Both the position numbers and the translations under genes were made by a program. A DNA stretch of 64,000 nt, taken from contig NZ_CP044344.1 of the NCBI RefSeq assembly GCF_008761635.1, positions 3,658,001 to 3,722,000 on the forward strand. Direction: 5' to 3'. The DNA comes from Nocardioides cynanchi (GTDB lineage: Bacteria; Actinomycetota; Actinomycetes; Propionibacteriales; Nocardioidaceae). Of this stretch, positions 19,609-27,766 are shown piece after piece. Below the pieces are notes generated by a model. The model searched no databases. It saw nothing but the letters and a program-made list of their open reading frames with translations, and was not told where the DNA came from. The first letter of the stretch is position 1. Every line of letters starts with the position of its first letter.

Positions 19609-21911
19609 GCCCGGCCAGCCACGCGGTCACTCACGACCGTCGGACCCGGGTCGACCTCGGCCTGCTCCTCGCCCTCCTCCTGGTCACGCTGGCCGGGCTG
19701 GCCCCGACCTATCAGGGATGGGGCTTCCTCGTGGTCGGCCTGGCCGGTGCGGTGCTCTCCGCGGGCGCCCTCCTGCTGGTGCGCGCCCTGGCGTGGCCGT
19801 CGATCACCGCGGTGCTCCTGACCCTGGCGCTGTACTACCTGGCCGGCGGCCCGGCGTGCCTGCGCGGCGAGGGCACGTCGGCGTCGTTGCCCGGTCCCAC
19901 CAGCGCCCGCCTGCTGACCCACGAGGCGGTGTTCGGCTGGAAGGACCTGCTGACCACCCTGCCGCCGCTGGACGCGAGCGGCCCACTGCTCGCGCTGCCG
20001 TTCATCCTGGGCCTCGCCGGGGGGCTGGCCGGAATGTTGCTGGCGGGGGTCGAGCCGGGGCCGGCCCGGGTGGGCGCCGCGCTGCCGTTGCTCTCGCCCC
20101 TGGTGCTGCTCGCGCTGGTGATCCTGCTCGGCGTGCACCGTCCCCAGTCACTGTGGCTCCAGGGAGTCGGCTTCGCGGTGCTGGCCCTGGTCTGGCTGGT
20201 TGTGCGCCACGACCGCTCGGGCGGCGCCGTCCGCGACACCGCCTCACGGCTGCGTCGTACGACGACGGGTGGCGCGCTGCTCGCCGCGGCCGCGCTGCTC
20301 GCGCTCCCGGTCGGCACCTGGGCCGCCGGTGGCGACTCGGGACGCACCGTGCTGCGCACCTACGTCAGCCCGCCGTTCGACATCGGGCAGTACCCCTCCC
20401 CGCTGGCGTCGTACCGGCGCTACGTCCCGGAGCCGGCCCGGTCCCACGACCCGCAGAACCTCCACGACCAGACCCTGTTCACGATCACGGGGGTGCCGGC
20501 CGGGACCCGGGTCCGGATCGCCACGCTGGACCACTACGACGGCGTCGTCTACGGCGCCTCGAACGGCTCCGAGCCCGGGCCGGTCGACGACACGTTCCAG
20601 CGGGTGTCCTCGTCGATCGACGACCCGGTCGCCGGCACCCCGGTGCAGGGCACCGTCACCCTCGGTCCCGGCTACTCCGGGGTGTGGCTGCCGGTCGCCG
20701 GGGCGCTTCAGCACCTGCGCTTCGAGTCGGGCGACACCGGCGCGATGGCCGAGACGTTCCGCTACAACCTGGCGACCTCGACCGGGGTGGTGCCGTCGGG
20801 GCTGGTGCCCGGGAACTCCTGGAGCTACTCCGCCGTGCTGCCCGACCAGAGGCTCAGCGCCCGTGACGTCCCCGGCGCGCCCCTGGTCGAGACCGCGGTG
20901 GACGGCGCGTTCCTGGACACGCTCGCGGCCAAGTGGGCCCAAGGCGCCAGCGCACCGATGCAGCAGCTGTTCGCCATCGCGAGACACCTGAAGAACGACG
21001 GGAAGTTCTCCGACGGTGTCACCCGCGCCGAGCGGGTCTACCACGCGGGACACAACGAGTTCCGGCTCGCCGACGACCAGGGCGGCGTCAACTCGCGGGG
21101 CATCGTCGGCGACGACGAGCAGTACGCCGCCTGGATGTCCCTCCTGGCCAACCAGGTCGGGGTGCCGGCCCGCGTCGTGTTCGGTGCCGTGGTGCCGGCC
21201 GGTGGCGTGGTCACCGGTGCCGACGTGCACGCGTGGGTCGAGGTCCGCGTCGGGGACGGCTCGTGGCGCACCCTGCCGACCTCGGCGTTCATGGACCACG
21301 ACAAGCCCGCCACCCTGCCTCCGCAGTCGCAGCAGCAGATGACCGGAGCCGTCGTACCCCCGCCGCAGCCGATCCCGCCGCCCTCCTCGGCCGGCGACCA
21401 GTCCGACACCGACATGCGGGCCCAGAAGAGCAGGCACACGACGACCACGCCGCCGCCCACCACCTCACGTGCCGCGGCCTGGGTCGGCCGGGTGGTGACC
21501 TACGTCGGAGTTCCGGTGCTGCTGGTCGCCGCGGTCGTGGGCGGCATCCTGGGTGCCAAGCTGCTGCGCCGCCGCCGACGCCGTACGGCGCCGCGCATCT
21601 CGTCCCGCTTCGTCGGAGGTTGGCACGAGCTGGTCGACCACGCCCGCGACCTCGGCCAGCCGATCCCGGTGGGGATGGTGACCCGGCGCGAGCAGGCGGG
21701 CTGGTTCGCCGATCCGGCCAGCCGCGCAGCCGCGCCGGGCCTGGCCCGCACCGCAGACCGCCACGTCTTCGGTCCCGCCTCACCGGCCGCCGAGGCGGCC
21801 GAGGCCTTCTGGCGCGCCGTCGACGCCGAACGTCGGGCGATGAGCGCTTCGGCCGACCGTGGCCGCCGGATCCGGGCGGCGCTCGCCGTGCGCACCTTCC
21901 GCCGCGTCTGA
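19605..21911 (+). CDS. TgpA-like membrane protein with inactive-looking transglutaminase domain
   Basis: 768 residues. Six or so N-terminal helices, a large outer domain and a last helix (VVTYVGVPVLLVAAVVGGIL) before a basic cytosolic tail match the TgpA family. The transglutaminase core is recognisable (RGIVGDDEQYAAWMSLLANQ, VGVPARVVFG, ADVHAWVEV), but the catalytic Cys position is Asp504, His542 is kept, and the usual Asp of the W..DPT motif is Leu557 (WRTLPTS). It therefore probably lacks enzyme activity and serves a structural or binding role. The ATG at 19605 overlaps the DUF58 stop. Confidence 0.9.
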   Translation: MSPASHAVTHDRRTRVDLGLLLALLLVTLAGLAPTYQGWGFLVVGLAGAVLSAGALLLVRALAWPSITAVLLTLALYYLAGGPACLRGEGTSASLPGPTSARLLTHEAVFGWKDLLTTLPPLDASGPLLALPFILGLAGGLAGMLLAGVEPGPARVGAALPLLSPLVLLALVILLGVHRPQSLWLQGVGFAVLALVWLVVRHDRSGGAVRDTASRLRRTTTGGALLAAAALLALPVGTWAAGGDSGRTVLRTYVSPPFDIGQYPSPLASYRRYVPEPARSHDPQNLHDQTLFTITGVPAGTRVRIATLDHYDGVVYGASNGSEPGPVDDTFQRVSSSIDDPVAGTPVQGTVTLGPGYSGVWLPVAGALQHLRFESGDTGAMAETFRYNLATSTGVVPSGLVPGNSWSYSAVLPDQRLSARDVPGAPLVETAVDGAFLDTLAAKWAQGASAPMQQLFAIARHLKNDGKFSDGVTRAERVYHAGHNEFRLADDQGGVNSRGIVGDDEQYAAWMSLLANQVGVPARVVFGAVVPAGGVVTGADVHAWVEVRVGDGSWRTLPTSAFMDHDKPATLPPQSQQQMTGAVVPPPQPIPPPSSAGDQSDTDMRAQKSRHTTTTPPPTTSRAAAWVGRVVTYVGVPVLLVAAVVGGILGAKLLRRRRRRTAPRISSRFVGGWHELVDHARDLGQPIPVGMVTRREQAGWFADPASRAAAPGLARTADRHVFGPASPAAEAAEAFWRAVDAERRAMSASADRGRRIRAALAVRTFRRV

Positions 21912-21915
21912 CTCG

Positions 21916-21928
21916 GCCCCCTGGGGGC
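21916..21928. terminator. Short inverted repeat between convergent genes
   Basis: GCCCCC and GGGGGC flank a single T, just after the TgpA-like stop and before the end of the converging NYN gene. It is compact and has no T-run, so it is only a weak candidate terminator for either strand. Confidence 0.3.
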
Positions 21929-21940
21929 GACGCCGCGCCC

Positions 21941-22771
21941 TCAGGTCGTCTTGGTGGGGGTCTTCCGGGTCGTCGTGCGGGCACGCCGGCTGGTCGACGT
22001 CGTCGTGGCGGTCTTCGCGGCGGCCTTCGTCGCCGTCCTGGCGGCGGCCTTGACCGGCTCCGGCTTGACCCGTACCCGGGGCGCCTGCCCGTCGGCCTGC
22101 TTGACCTCGAGGTAGTCCTGCGCCCGGGCCAGCGTGCTCAGCTTGGAGAAACCGTAGTTGCGAGGGTCGAACGACGCGTGGGTGTTGTTGAGGTAGTTGC
22201 CCATCGCGGACAGCCCCGACCACCCGTCGTCCTGGGACGTGGACTCGACGGCCGACGTGAGGATCCGGCGCAGGTCGGGCAGCGGCGGCTCGTCGGTCGC
22301 GTCGGGGTCGCCTGCCGGTGAGTCGTCGGCCTGGCCGAGCACCTCCAGGTAGATGAACCGGTCACACGCGGCGACCAGGGAGGCCGGGGTACGGCGTCGC
22401 CCCATGCCGTAGACCGTCTTGCCGGACTCGCGGATCCGGGTGGCGAGCCGGGTGAAGTCCGAGTCGCTCGACACGATCGCGAAGGCGTCGAGGTTGCCGG
22501 AGTACAGCAGGTCCATCGCGTCGATGATCAGCGCGGAGTCGGTGGAGTTCTTCCCGGTCGTGTAGGCGAACTGCTGCACCGGCTGGATGGCGTGCCGGTG
22601 GAGCTCGTCCTTCCAGCGGACGAGGTTCTGGGTGGTCCAGTCACCGTAGGCGCGCTTCACCGTCGGGATGCCGTAACGTGCGAGCTCCTCGAGGATGGCC
22701 GCGGCCTGACTGGCGGAGGTGTTGTCGGCGTCGATCAGGACGGCCAGACGGGCCGCATCGTGGTCGGGCAC
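21941..22771 (-). CDS. NYN (PIN-like) nuclease-fold protein with LOTUS/OST-HTH domain
   Basis: 276 residues. The NYN domain (about 8-145) shows the acidic active-site set: LIDADN near the start, DSALIIDAMDLLYSG and IVSSDSDFTRLATRIRE. A C-terminal OST-HTH/LOTUS region (DLRRILTSAVESTS...NYGFSKLSTLARAQDYLEV) follows, then a ~50-residue Ala/Lys/Thr/Arg tail resembling histone H1-like nucleic-acid-binding tails. The family is predicted to bind or cut RNA. It converges on the TgpA-like gene and diverges from a small gene. Confidence 0.9.
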   Translation of the reverse strand: MPDHDAARLAVLIDADNTSASQAAAILEELARYGIPTVKRAYGDWTTQNLVRWKDELHRHAIQPVQQFAYTTGKNSTDSALIIDAMDLLYSGNLDAFAIVSSDSDFTRLATRIRESGKTVYGMGRRRTPASLVAACDRFIYLEVLGQADDSPAGDPDATDEPPLPDLRRILTSAVESTSQDDGWSGLSAMGNYLNNTHASFDPRNYGFSKLSTLARAQDYLEVKQADGQAPRVRVKPEPVKAAARTATKAAAKTATTTSTSRRARTTTRKTPTKTT

Positions 22772-22875
22772 TCGTGCTCCTTCGGGTCACCGGCCACGTT
22801 AGCGGAGGCACGAATCCCCCTCGACGGGACATACTGCCTGCGTACCTTCCGGTACCACGACGAAACGAGGAGCCC

Positions 22876-23163
22876 ATGCCGTCCCTGTCCGAGCTGATTC
22901 GCAGGCTCGACGAGCTGGACGACGACGGCACGTTGTTCGCGGCCCGACCGTGGAGCGCAGGCTCCGACGCGGCCTGCGCGGTCGAGGACCACGAGTCGAA
23001 GGAAGCCGTCGAGGCCGGGATGACCTACCTCCTGGAGGTCTCGATGGCCCAGGAGGTCGTGCAGACCTGGGGTGCCTGGCACGGGGGTCGGACGCCCTCC
23101 ACGACGGAGGCTGTCCGGGCCGTGATCTACTACGCGGAGCACGACACCTACCCGCCCGGCTGA
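22876..23163 (+). CDS. Conserved hypothetical protein, 95 aa
   Basis: Acidic small protein starting MPSLSELIRRLDELDDDGTL, with no signal peptide or membrane segment. I do not recognise a functional family. ATG at 22876 is preceded by ACGAGGAG (spacing about four to five bases). It diverges from the NYN gene with a 104-bp gap that should contain both promoters. Confidence 0.75.
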   Translation: MPSLSELIRRLDELDDDGTLFAARPWSAGSDAACAVEDHESKEAVEAGMTYLLEVSMAQEVVQTWGAWHGGRTPSTTEAVRAVIYYAEHDTYPPG

Positions 23164-23437
23164 GCCGGTCGCGACGCCCTTTCGCACGGTTCACTCCGAT
23201 TAGGGGTTGTGACCATGTGCGTCCTAAACTTGCGTGTCGGCCCAACTTGGGTCTGTTTCGCGGTGCCTCGCGGCTGCCCGGACCACCTCACGACCAGCGT
23301 TCGCTGGGCGTGTGTGCGCCCGGGAAGAGGCTGCTGCGAGCGGCGCCAAGAGGTCCACCGGCTCACCTGTGAGGCGGAGGTTCCCGGGCCGACGGTACGA
23401 CGACCTGACCAACCAGAGATCCAACCGAAGTGGAGAT

Positions 23438-23658
23438 ATGCCGAAAAAAGAAGGTGTGATCGAGATCGAGGGCACCGTCGTCGAAGCTCTCCCGAACGCC
23501 ATGTTCCGGGTCGAGCTGAGCAACGGTCACAAGGTCCTGGCCCACATCAGCGGCAAGATGCGCCAGCACTACATCCGGATCCTCCCGAGGACCGCGTGGT
23601 GGTGGAGCTGTCTCCCTACGACCTCACCCGGGGTCGGATCGTCTACCGCTACAAGTAA
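23438..23658 (+). pseudogene. infA: Translation initiation factor IF-1, frame broken by a 1-bp deletion
   Basis: The ATG frame gives [20 protein letters not shown] and on to HYIRILP, a perfect IF-1 N-terminal part. After the CCG ending at 23587 the frame is lost. The next frame continues [20 protein letters not shown] to the TAA at 23656. Restoring one G (CCG GAG GAC) gives the normal 73 residues. IF-1 is essential, so a sequence or assembly error is much more likely than real loss. AGTGGAGAT upstream is the ribosome-binding site. rpmJ follows. Confidence 0.93.
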
Positions 23659-23690
23659 GTCCCAGCCGACCCGAGCAAGAAAGGGCTGAC

Positions 23691-23804
23691 ATGAAGGTCA
23701 ACCCGAGCGTGAAGCGCATCTGTGACAAGTGCAAGGTGATCCGTCGCCACGGCCGCGTCATGGTGATCTGCGAGAACCCGCGTCACAAGCAACGTCAGGG
23801 CTGA
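23691..23804 (+). CDS. rpmJ: 50S ribosomal protein L36, zinc-binding form
   Basis: 37 residues beginning [20 protein letters not shown]. Three Cys and one His (CDKC, C27, H32) form the zinc site, so this is the C-plus type. AAAGGGCTGAC lies just upstream of the ATG. It sits 32 bases after infA, the normal order. Confidence 0.97.
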   Translation: MKVNPSVKRICDKCKVIRRHGRVMVICENPRHKQRQG

Positions 23805-23865
23805 GGAGTGAGCCCGGAGGTACGCCGAGCGCAGCGAGGTGTGCCGGAGGGTGAGCCCCGCAAGG

Positions 23866-23899
23866 CCTGACACATCGAACACCGTGAGTCGATGTCAGG
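23866..23899 (+). terminator. Hairpin after rpmJ
   Basis: CCTGACACATCGA pairs with TCGATGTCAGG (two-base bulge) around a 10-base loop. It stands in the 306-bp rpmJ-rpsM gap and could be a processing site or partial terminator. No T-run follows. Confidence 0.4.
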
Positions 23900-23947
23900 A
23901 ATGACTCACCCGAGACAACTGAATCACCACCACAAACGTGATCGCTA

Positions 23948-23982
23948 GCTGGTCTCGACAGGCTCGACCGTCGAGCACCAGC
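23948..23982. repeat. Palindromic dispersed repeat in rpmJ-rpsM gap
   Basis: GCTGGTCTCGAC pairs with GTCGAGCACCAGC (one bulge), with an inner GCTCGAC-C-GTCGAGC palindrome. The GGTCTCGAC and CTCGACC words are the same as in the seed of the two tandem arrays at 24493 and 57463, so it belongs to the same repeat family. The rest of the 23805-24110 gap also holds a CCCGAC/GTCGGG stem near 24017-24032 and no gene. Confidence 0.6.
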
Positions 23983-24110
23983 GAATCACCTCCGGAGCAG
24001 TGGCCGGAGCCTGGTCCCGACTCCCGTCGGGAAGGCGCCAGGACGCGACACGACCGAAACCACTGTGCAATCCCGAGGGGACCAGCTCCCCTCCAAGAAA
24101 GGGCCATCTG

Positions 24111-24491
24111 ATGGCACGCCTCGTTGGTGTGGATCTCCCGCGTGACAAGCGGATCGAGATCGCACTCACCTACATCTACGGCATCGGCCGTACCCGCGCC
24201 CAGCAGCTCTTGAGCGTGACCGGGGTCAACCCCGACCTCCGCGTCCACCAGCTCGGCGACGAGGAGCTGGTCAAGCTCCGCGACGCCATCGAGGGCAACG
24301 ACGAGATCAAGATCGAGGGTGACCTCCGCCGTGAGGTCCAGGCGGACATCCGTCGCAAGATCGAGATCGGCAGCTACCAGGGTCGCCGCCACCGCCAGGG
24401 TCTCCCTGTCCGTGGCCAGCGCACCAAGACCAACGCCCGCACCCGCAAGGGTCCCAAGCGCACCGTGGCCGGCAAGAAGAAGGCCAAGTGA
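24111..24491 (+). CDS. rpsM: 30S ribosomal protein S13
   Basis: 126 residues starting [21 protein letters not shown]13 sits in the subunit head and contacts P-site t[37 protein letters not shown] and the Lys-rich end are typical. AAGAAAGGGCCATCT precedes the ATG at 24111; upstream starts in the same frame are not conserved. Confidence 0.97.
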   Translation: MARLVGVDLPRDKRIEIALTYIYGIGRTRAQQLLSVTGVNPDLRVHQLGDEELVKLRDAIEGNDEIKIEGDLRREVQADIRRKIEIGSYQGRRHRQGLPVRGQRTKTNARTRKGPKRTVAGKKKAK

Positions 24492-24492
24492 C

Positions 24493-24581
24493 GGTCTCGA
24501 CTCCGCTCGACCACCGAGCCGCTTCGCTCGACCACCGAGCCGCTTCGCTCGACCACCGAGCCGCTTCGCTCGACCACCGAG
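24493..24581. repeat. Tandem repeat array, 21-bp unit, between rpsM and rpsK
   Basis: A seed (GGTCTCGACTCCGCTCGACC plus ACCGAG) is followed by three exact 21-bp units (24519, 24540, 24561), each ending CGCTCGACCACCGAG. The array begins one base after the rpsM stop and lies inside the ribosomal operon leader of rpsK. The same 26-base seed, with one mismatch, starts the array at 57463. It is not CRISPR: there are no spacers. Confidence 0.9.
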
Positions 24582-24622
24582 CACACCCGATCTCTCGTCC
24601 CGCTTCCGTTTAGGAGTACTGC

Positions 24623-25027
24623 ATGCCTCCCAAGAGCCGTCAGGCCGGCGCCAAGAAGGTGCGTCGCAAGGAGAAGAAGAACATCGCTCAGGGCGAAGCC
24701 CACATCAAGAGCACGTTCAACAACACCATCGTCACCATCACCGACCCCACGGGCGCGGTGATCTCGTGGGCCTCGGCCGGCACCGTCGGCTTCAAGGGCT
24801 CGCGCAAGTCCACCCCGTTCGCCGCCCAGATGGCCGCCGAGGCCGCGGGTCGCCGGGCGATGGACCACGGCATGAAGAAGATCGACGTCTTCGTGAAGGG
24901 CCCGGGCTCGGGCCGCGAGACCGCGATCCGCTCGCTCGGTGCGATCGGCCTCGAGGTCGGCACCATCCAGGACGTCACGCCCACTCCCCACAACGGTTGC
25001 CGCCCGCCCAAGCGCCGGCGCGTCTGA
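24623..25027 (+). CDS. rpsK: 30S ribosomal protein S11
   Basis: 134 residues. S11 forms part of the mRNA exit platform. The signature [20 protein letters not shown] and [18 protein letters not shown] at the C-terminus are clear. TTTAGGAGTACTGC gives a good ribosome-binding site. It follows the minisatellite array by 41 bases. Confidence 0.98.
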   Translation: MPPKSRQAGAKKVRRKEKKNIAQGEAHIKSTFNNTIVTITDPTGAVISWASAGTVGFKGSRKSTPFAAQMAAEAAGRRAMDHGMKKIDVFVKGPGSGRETAIRSLGAIGLEVGTIQDVTPTPHNGCRPPKRRRV

Positions 25028-25055
25028 CCCCGAGACCTGAGAAAGAGAGACTGAC

Positions 25056-25664
25056 ATGGCCCGTTACACCGGCCCCATGACCAAGAAGTCGCGCCGTCTC
25101 GGTGTCGACCTCGTCGGCGGCGACTCGGCGTACGAGCGTCGCCCCTACCCGCCCGGCCAGCACGGCCGCGGGCGGATCAAGGAGAGCGAGTACCTCCTCC
25201 AGCTGCGCGAGAAGCAGAAGGCCCGCTTCACCTACGGCGTGCTGGAGAAGCAGTTCCACAACTACTACACCGAGGCCTCGCGTCGGCAGGGCAAGACCGG
25301 TGACAACCTGCTGCAGCTGCTCGAGTGCCGTCTCGACAACGTGATCTACCGTGCCGGGTTCGCCCGCACGCGCCGTCACGCGCGTCAGCTGGTCAACCAC
25401 GGGCACTTCCGGGTCAACGGTCGCAAGGTCGACATCCCGTCGTTCCAGGTCAGCCAGTACGACATCATCGACGTGCGCGAGAAGTCGCTGGAGATGACGC
25501 CGTTCATCGTGGCGCGCGAGACCCACGGCGAGCGGATCGTCCCGGCGTGGCTCGAGGCGATCCCGACCCGGATGCGCATCCTGGTCCACCAGCTGCCGGT
25601 CCGGGCCCAGATCGACCTCCCCGTCCAGGAGCAGCTGATCGTCGAGTACTACTCCAAGAAGTAG
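25056..25664 (+). CDS. rpsD: 30S ribosomal protein S4
   Basis: 202 residues. S4 nucleates 16S assembly. The N-terminus (MARYTGPMTKKSRRLGVDLV) lacks the zinc cysteines, so it is the zinc-free type. The S4 RNA-binding domain appears as RLDNVIYRAGFARTRRHARQ and VNHGHFRVNGRKVDIPSF. GAGAAAGAGAGACTGAC precedes the start. A 96-bp gap with a GCCGGC/GCCGGC stem leads to rpoA. Confidence 0.98.
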   Translation: MARYTGPMTKKSRRLGVDLVGGDSAYERRPYPPGQHGRGRIKESEYLLQLREKQKARFTYGVLEKQFHNYYTEASRRQGKTGDNLLQLLECRLDNVIYRAGFARTRRHARQLVNHGHFRVNGRKVDIPSFQVSQYDIIDVREKSLEMTPFIVARETHGERIVPAWLEAIPTRMRILVHQLPVRAQIDLPVQEQLIVEYYSKK

Positions 25665-25760
25665 GCACCACCACGCCGGCTCCGCCGGCACCGTTCGCAC
25701 GACCACCACATGGAGTTCGAGCCCGTCAAATAGCGGGGGGGCTCGGAAAGGAAAGAACAA

Positions 25761-26777
25761 GTGCTCATCGCACAGCGTCCGACCCTGTCGGAAGAGTCCG
25801 TCGGCGACTTCCGTTCACGTTTCGTCATCGAGCCCCTGGAGCCGGGTTTCGGCTACACGCTCGGCAACTCCCTGCGTCGTACCCTCCTGTCGTCCATCCC
25901 GGGCGCATCGGTCACGAGCATCAAGGTGGACACCGTCCTCCACGAGTTCTCGACCATCGAGGGTGTCAAGGAGGACGTCACCGAGGTGATCCTCAACCTC
26001 AAGGGCCTCGTCGTCTCCTCCGAGCACGACGAGCCGGTGACGATGTACCTGCGCAAGTCCGGCGCGGGCGAGGTCACCGCCGGTGACATCCAGCCGCCGG
26101 CAGGCGTCGAGGTGCACAACCCCGAGCTGAAGATCGCCACCCTGTCCGACAAGGGCAAGCTGGAGATGGAGCTGGTCGTCGAGCGTGGCCGCGGCTACGT
26201 CTCCGCCGTCCAGAACAAGGGTGCCGACAACGAGATCGGCCGGATGCCGGTCGACTCGATCTACAGCCCCGTGCTGAAGGTGACCTACAAGGTCGAGGCC
26301 ACCCGTGTCGAGCAGCGCACCGACTTCGACAAGCTCGTGATCGACGTCGAGACCAAGCCGTCGATGAAGCCGCGCGATGCGATCGCCTCGGCCGGCAAGA
26401 CGCTGGTCGAGCTGTTCGGTCTGGCCCGTGAGCTCAACGTCGAGGCGGAGGGCATCGACATCGGCCCGTCGCCCGTCGACGAGCAGCTGGCCGCGGACCT
26501 CGCCCTCCCGGTCGAGGACCTCCAGCTGACGGTCCGGTCCTACAACTGCCTCAAGCGCGAGGGCATCCACACCGTGGGTGAGCTGATCTCGCGCTCGGAG
26601 CAGGACCTCCTCGACATCCGCAACTTCGGCGCCAAGTCGATCGACGAGGTCAAGGCCAAGCTGGTCGAGATGGGCCTGTCCCTCAAGGACAGCGCGCCCG
26701 GCTTCGACCCGCACGCGGCCCTGGCTGCGTACGGCGACGACGAGGACGACGCGTTCATCGAGGATGAGTCCTACTGA
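25761..26777 (+). CDS. rpoA: RNA polymerase subunit alpha
   Basis: 338 residues. The N-terminal domain dimerises and binds beta and beta' ([20 protein letters not shown]); the C-terminal domain (about 255-320) binds UP elements and activators, with [20 protein letters not shown] and [17 protein letters not shown]. The tail is acidic ([13 protein letters not shown]). The GTG start at 25761 follows GGAAAGGAAAGAACAA. Confidence 0.98.
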   Translation: MLIAQRPTLSEESVGDFRSRFVIEPLEPGFGYTLGNSLRRTLLSSIPGASVTSIKVDTVLHEFSTIEGVKEDVTEVILNLKGLVVSSEHDEPVTMYLRKSGAGEVTAGDIQPPAGVEVHNPELKIATLSDKGKLEMELVVERGRGYVSAVQNKGADNEIGRMPVDSIYSPVLKVTYKVEATRVEQRTDFDKLVIDVETKPSMKPRDAIASAGKTLVELFGLARELNVEAEGIDIGPSPVDEQLAADLALPVEDLQLTVRSYNCLKREGIHTVGELISRSEQDLLDIRNFGAKSIDEVKAKLVEMGLSLKDSAPGFDPHAALAAYGDDEDDAFIEDESY

Positions 26778-26845
26778 CTCAGAGAACGGCGGAGCCGTTC
26801 ACTGAGTCGGGAGGCGAACGCCGCAGCGAGCTTGCTCGCAAGGCG
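26776..26845 (+). promoter_or_regulatory. Two consecutive hairpins in the rpoA-rplQ gap
   Basis: First: GACTCAG...GAACGGC-GGA-GCCGTTC..TGAGTC (26776-26808), starting within the rpoA stop. Second: CGCC..GCGAGC-TT-GCTCGC..GGCG (26819-26845). Neither has a T-run. They may set the relative level or processing of rpoA and rplQ mRNA. Confidence 0.5.
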
Positions 26846-26930
26846 GCTTGACGTCAGCCAGCCCGTCTGACATCACCCAGAGCACCATCTACTCCGGTAC
26901 CTGACACGGCCGGGGAGAATCGAGAGAGCA

Positions 26931-27701
26931 ATGCCCAAGCCCAAGAAGGGTCCCCGCCTCGGCGGCAGCCCGGCCCACCAGCGGCTGATCCTGTCCAACC
27001 TGGCCACCCAGCTGTTCGAGCACGGGCGGATCACCACCACCGAGGCCAAGGCGCGCGTGCTGCGCCCGTACGCCGAGAAGCTGATCACCAAGGCCAAGCG
27101 GGGCGACCTGCACAACCGTCGTGAGGTGCTCAAGACGGTCCGGGACAAGTCGGTCGTGCACGTGCTGTTCACCGAGATCGCCCCGACCTTCACCGAGCGC
27201 CCGGGTGGGTACACCCGGATCACCAAGATCGGGCCCCGCAAGGGCGACAACGCCCCCATGGCCGTGATCGAGCTGGTGACCGAGGCCTACGAGCCGAAGT
27301 CGGCGAAGCCGGCCAGGAAGACCGCTGCCCCCAAGGCCGCCACCTCGGCCAAGGCCGAGAAGCCGGCCGACGAGGCTCCGGTCGAGGAGTCCGAGACCGT
27401 CGAGGACCCGGTCGAGGCATCGGCCGAGGCTCTCGACCTCGAGCCCGCCACCGAGGTGGAGGGCGTCGACGCCGAGGTCTTCGAGGAGACCGAGGGCGGG
27501 TTCGCGGGCAAGTACGCCGGCTCGCACGTGCCGCTCGAGGACGAGTCGACGGCGCCCGAGGGCTTCCCGATCAAGGGCAACGAGGACTCCATGAAGTTCC
27601 ACGAGCCCGATGGTCAGTGGTTCGAGCAGACCGTGGCGGAGGTGTGGTTCGACACCGTCGAGTCCGCCGAGGCCGCGGGCTTCACCCGCGCCGGCGAGTA
27701 G
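26931..27701 (+). CDS. rplQ: 50S ribosomal protein L17 with long C-terminal extension ending in a sunset-like domain
   Basis: 256 residues, about twice the bacterial norm. Residues 1-122 are L17 ([40 protein letters not shown]). Residues ~123-205 are an Ala/Glu/Pro-rich acidic linker. The last ~47 residues contain [25 protein letters not shown] and AEAAGFTR, matching the small 'sunset' domain that I recall from actinobacterial ArfC-like and other proteins. Its function there is unknown. GAGAATCGAGAGAGCA precedes the start. truA, the usual next gene, is instead at 62.2 kb. Confidence 0.95.
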   Translation: MPKPKKGPRLGGSPAHQRLILSNLATQLFEHGRITTTEAKARVLRPYAEKLITKAKRGDLHNRREVLKTVRDKSVVHVLFTEIAPTFTERPGGYTRITKIGPRKGDNAPMAVIELVTEAYEPKSAKPARKTAAPKAATSAKAEKPADEAPVEESETVEDPVEASAEALDLEPATEVEGVDAEVFEETEGGFAGKYAGSHVPLEDESTAPEGFPIKGNEDSMKFHEPDGQWFEQTVAEVWFDTVESAEAAGFTRAGE

Positions 27702-27717
27702 CGCCGTACCTCCACGA

Positions 27718-27750
27718 AAGGCCCGTCACCTCAGCGAGGTGGCGGGCCTT
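27718..27750. terminator. Bidirectional terminator after rplQ
   Basis: AAGGCCCGTCACCT and AGGTGGCGGGCCTT form a 14-bp stem (one G-T) around CAGCG. It lies between rplQ and the converging membrane-protein gene and would serve both strands. It closes the ribosomal operon. Confidence 0.85.
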
Positions 27751-27766
27751 CGTCGTCCGTCGGAGC

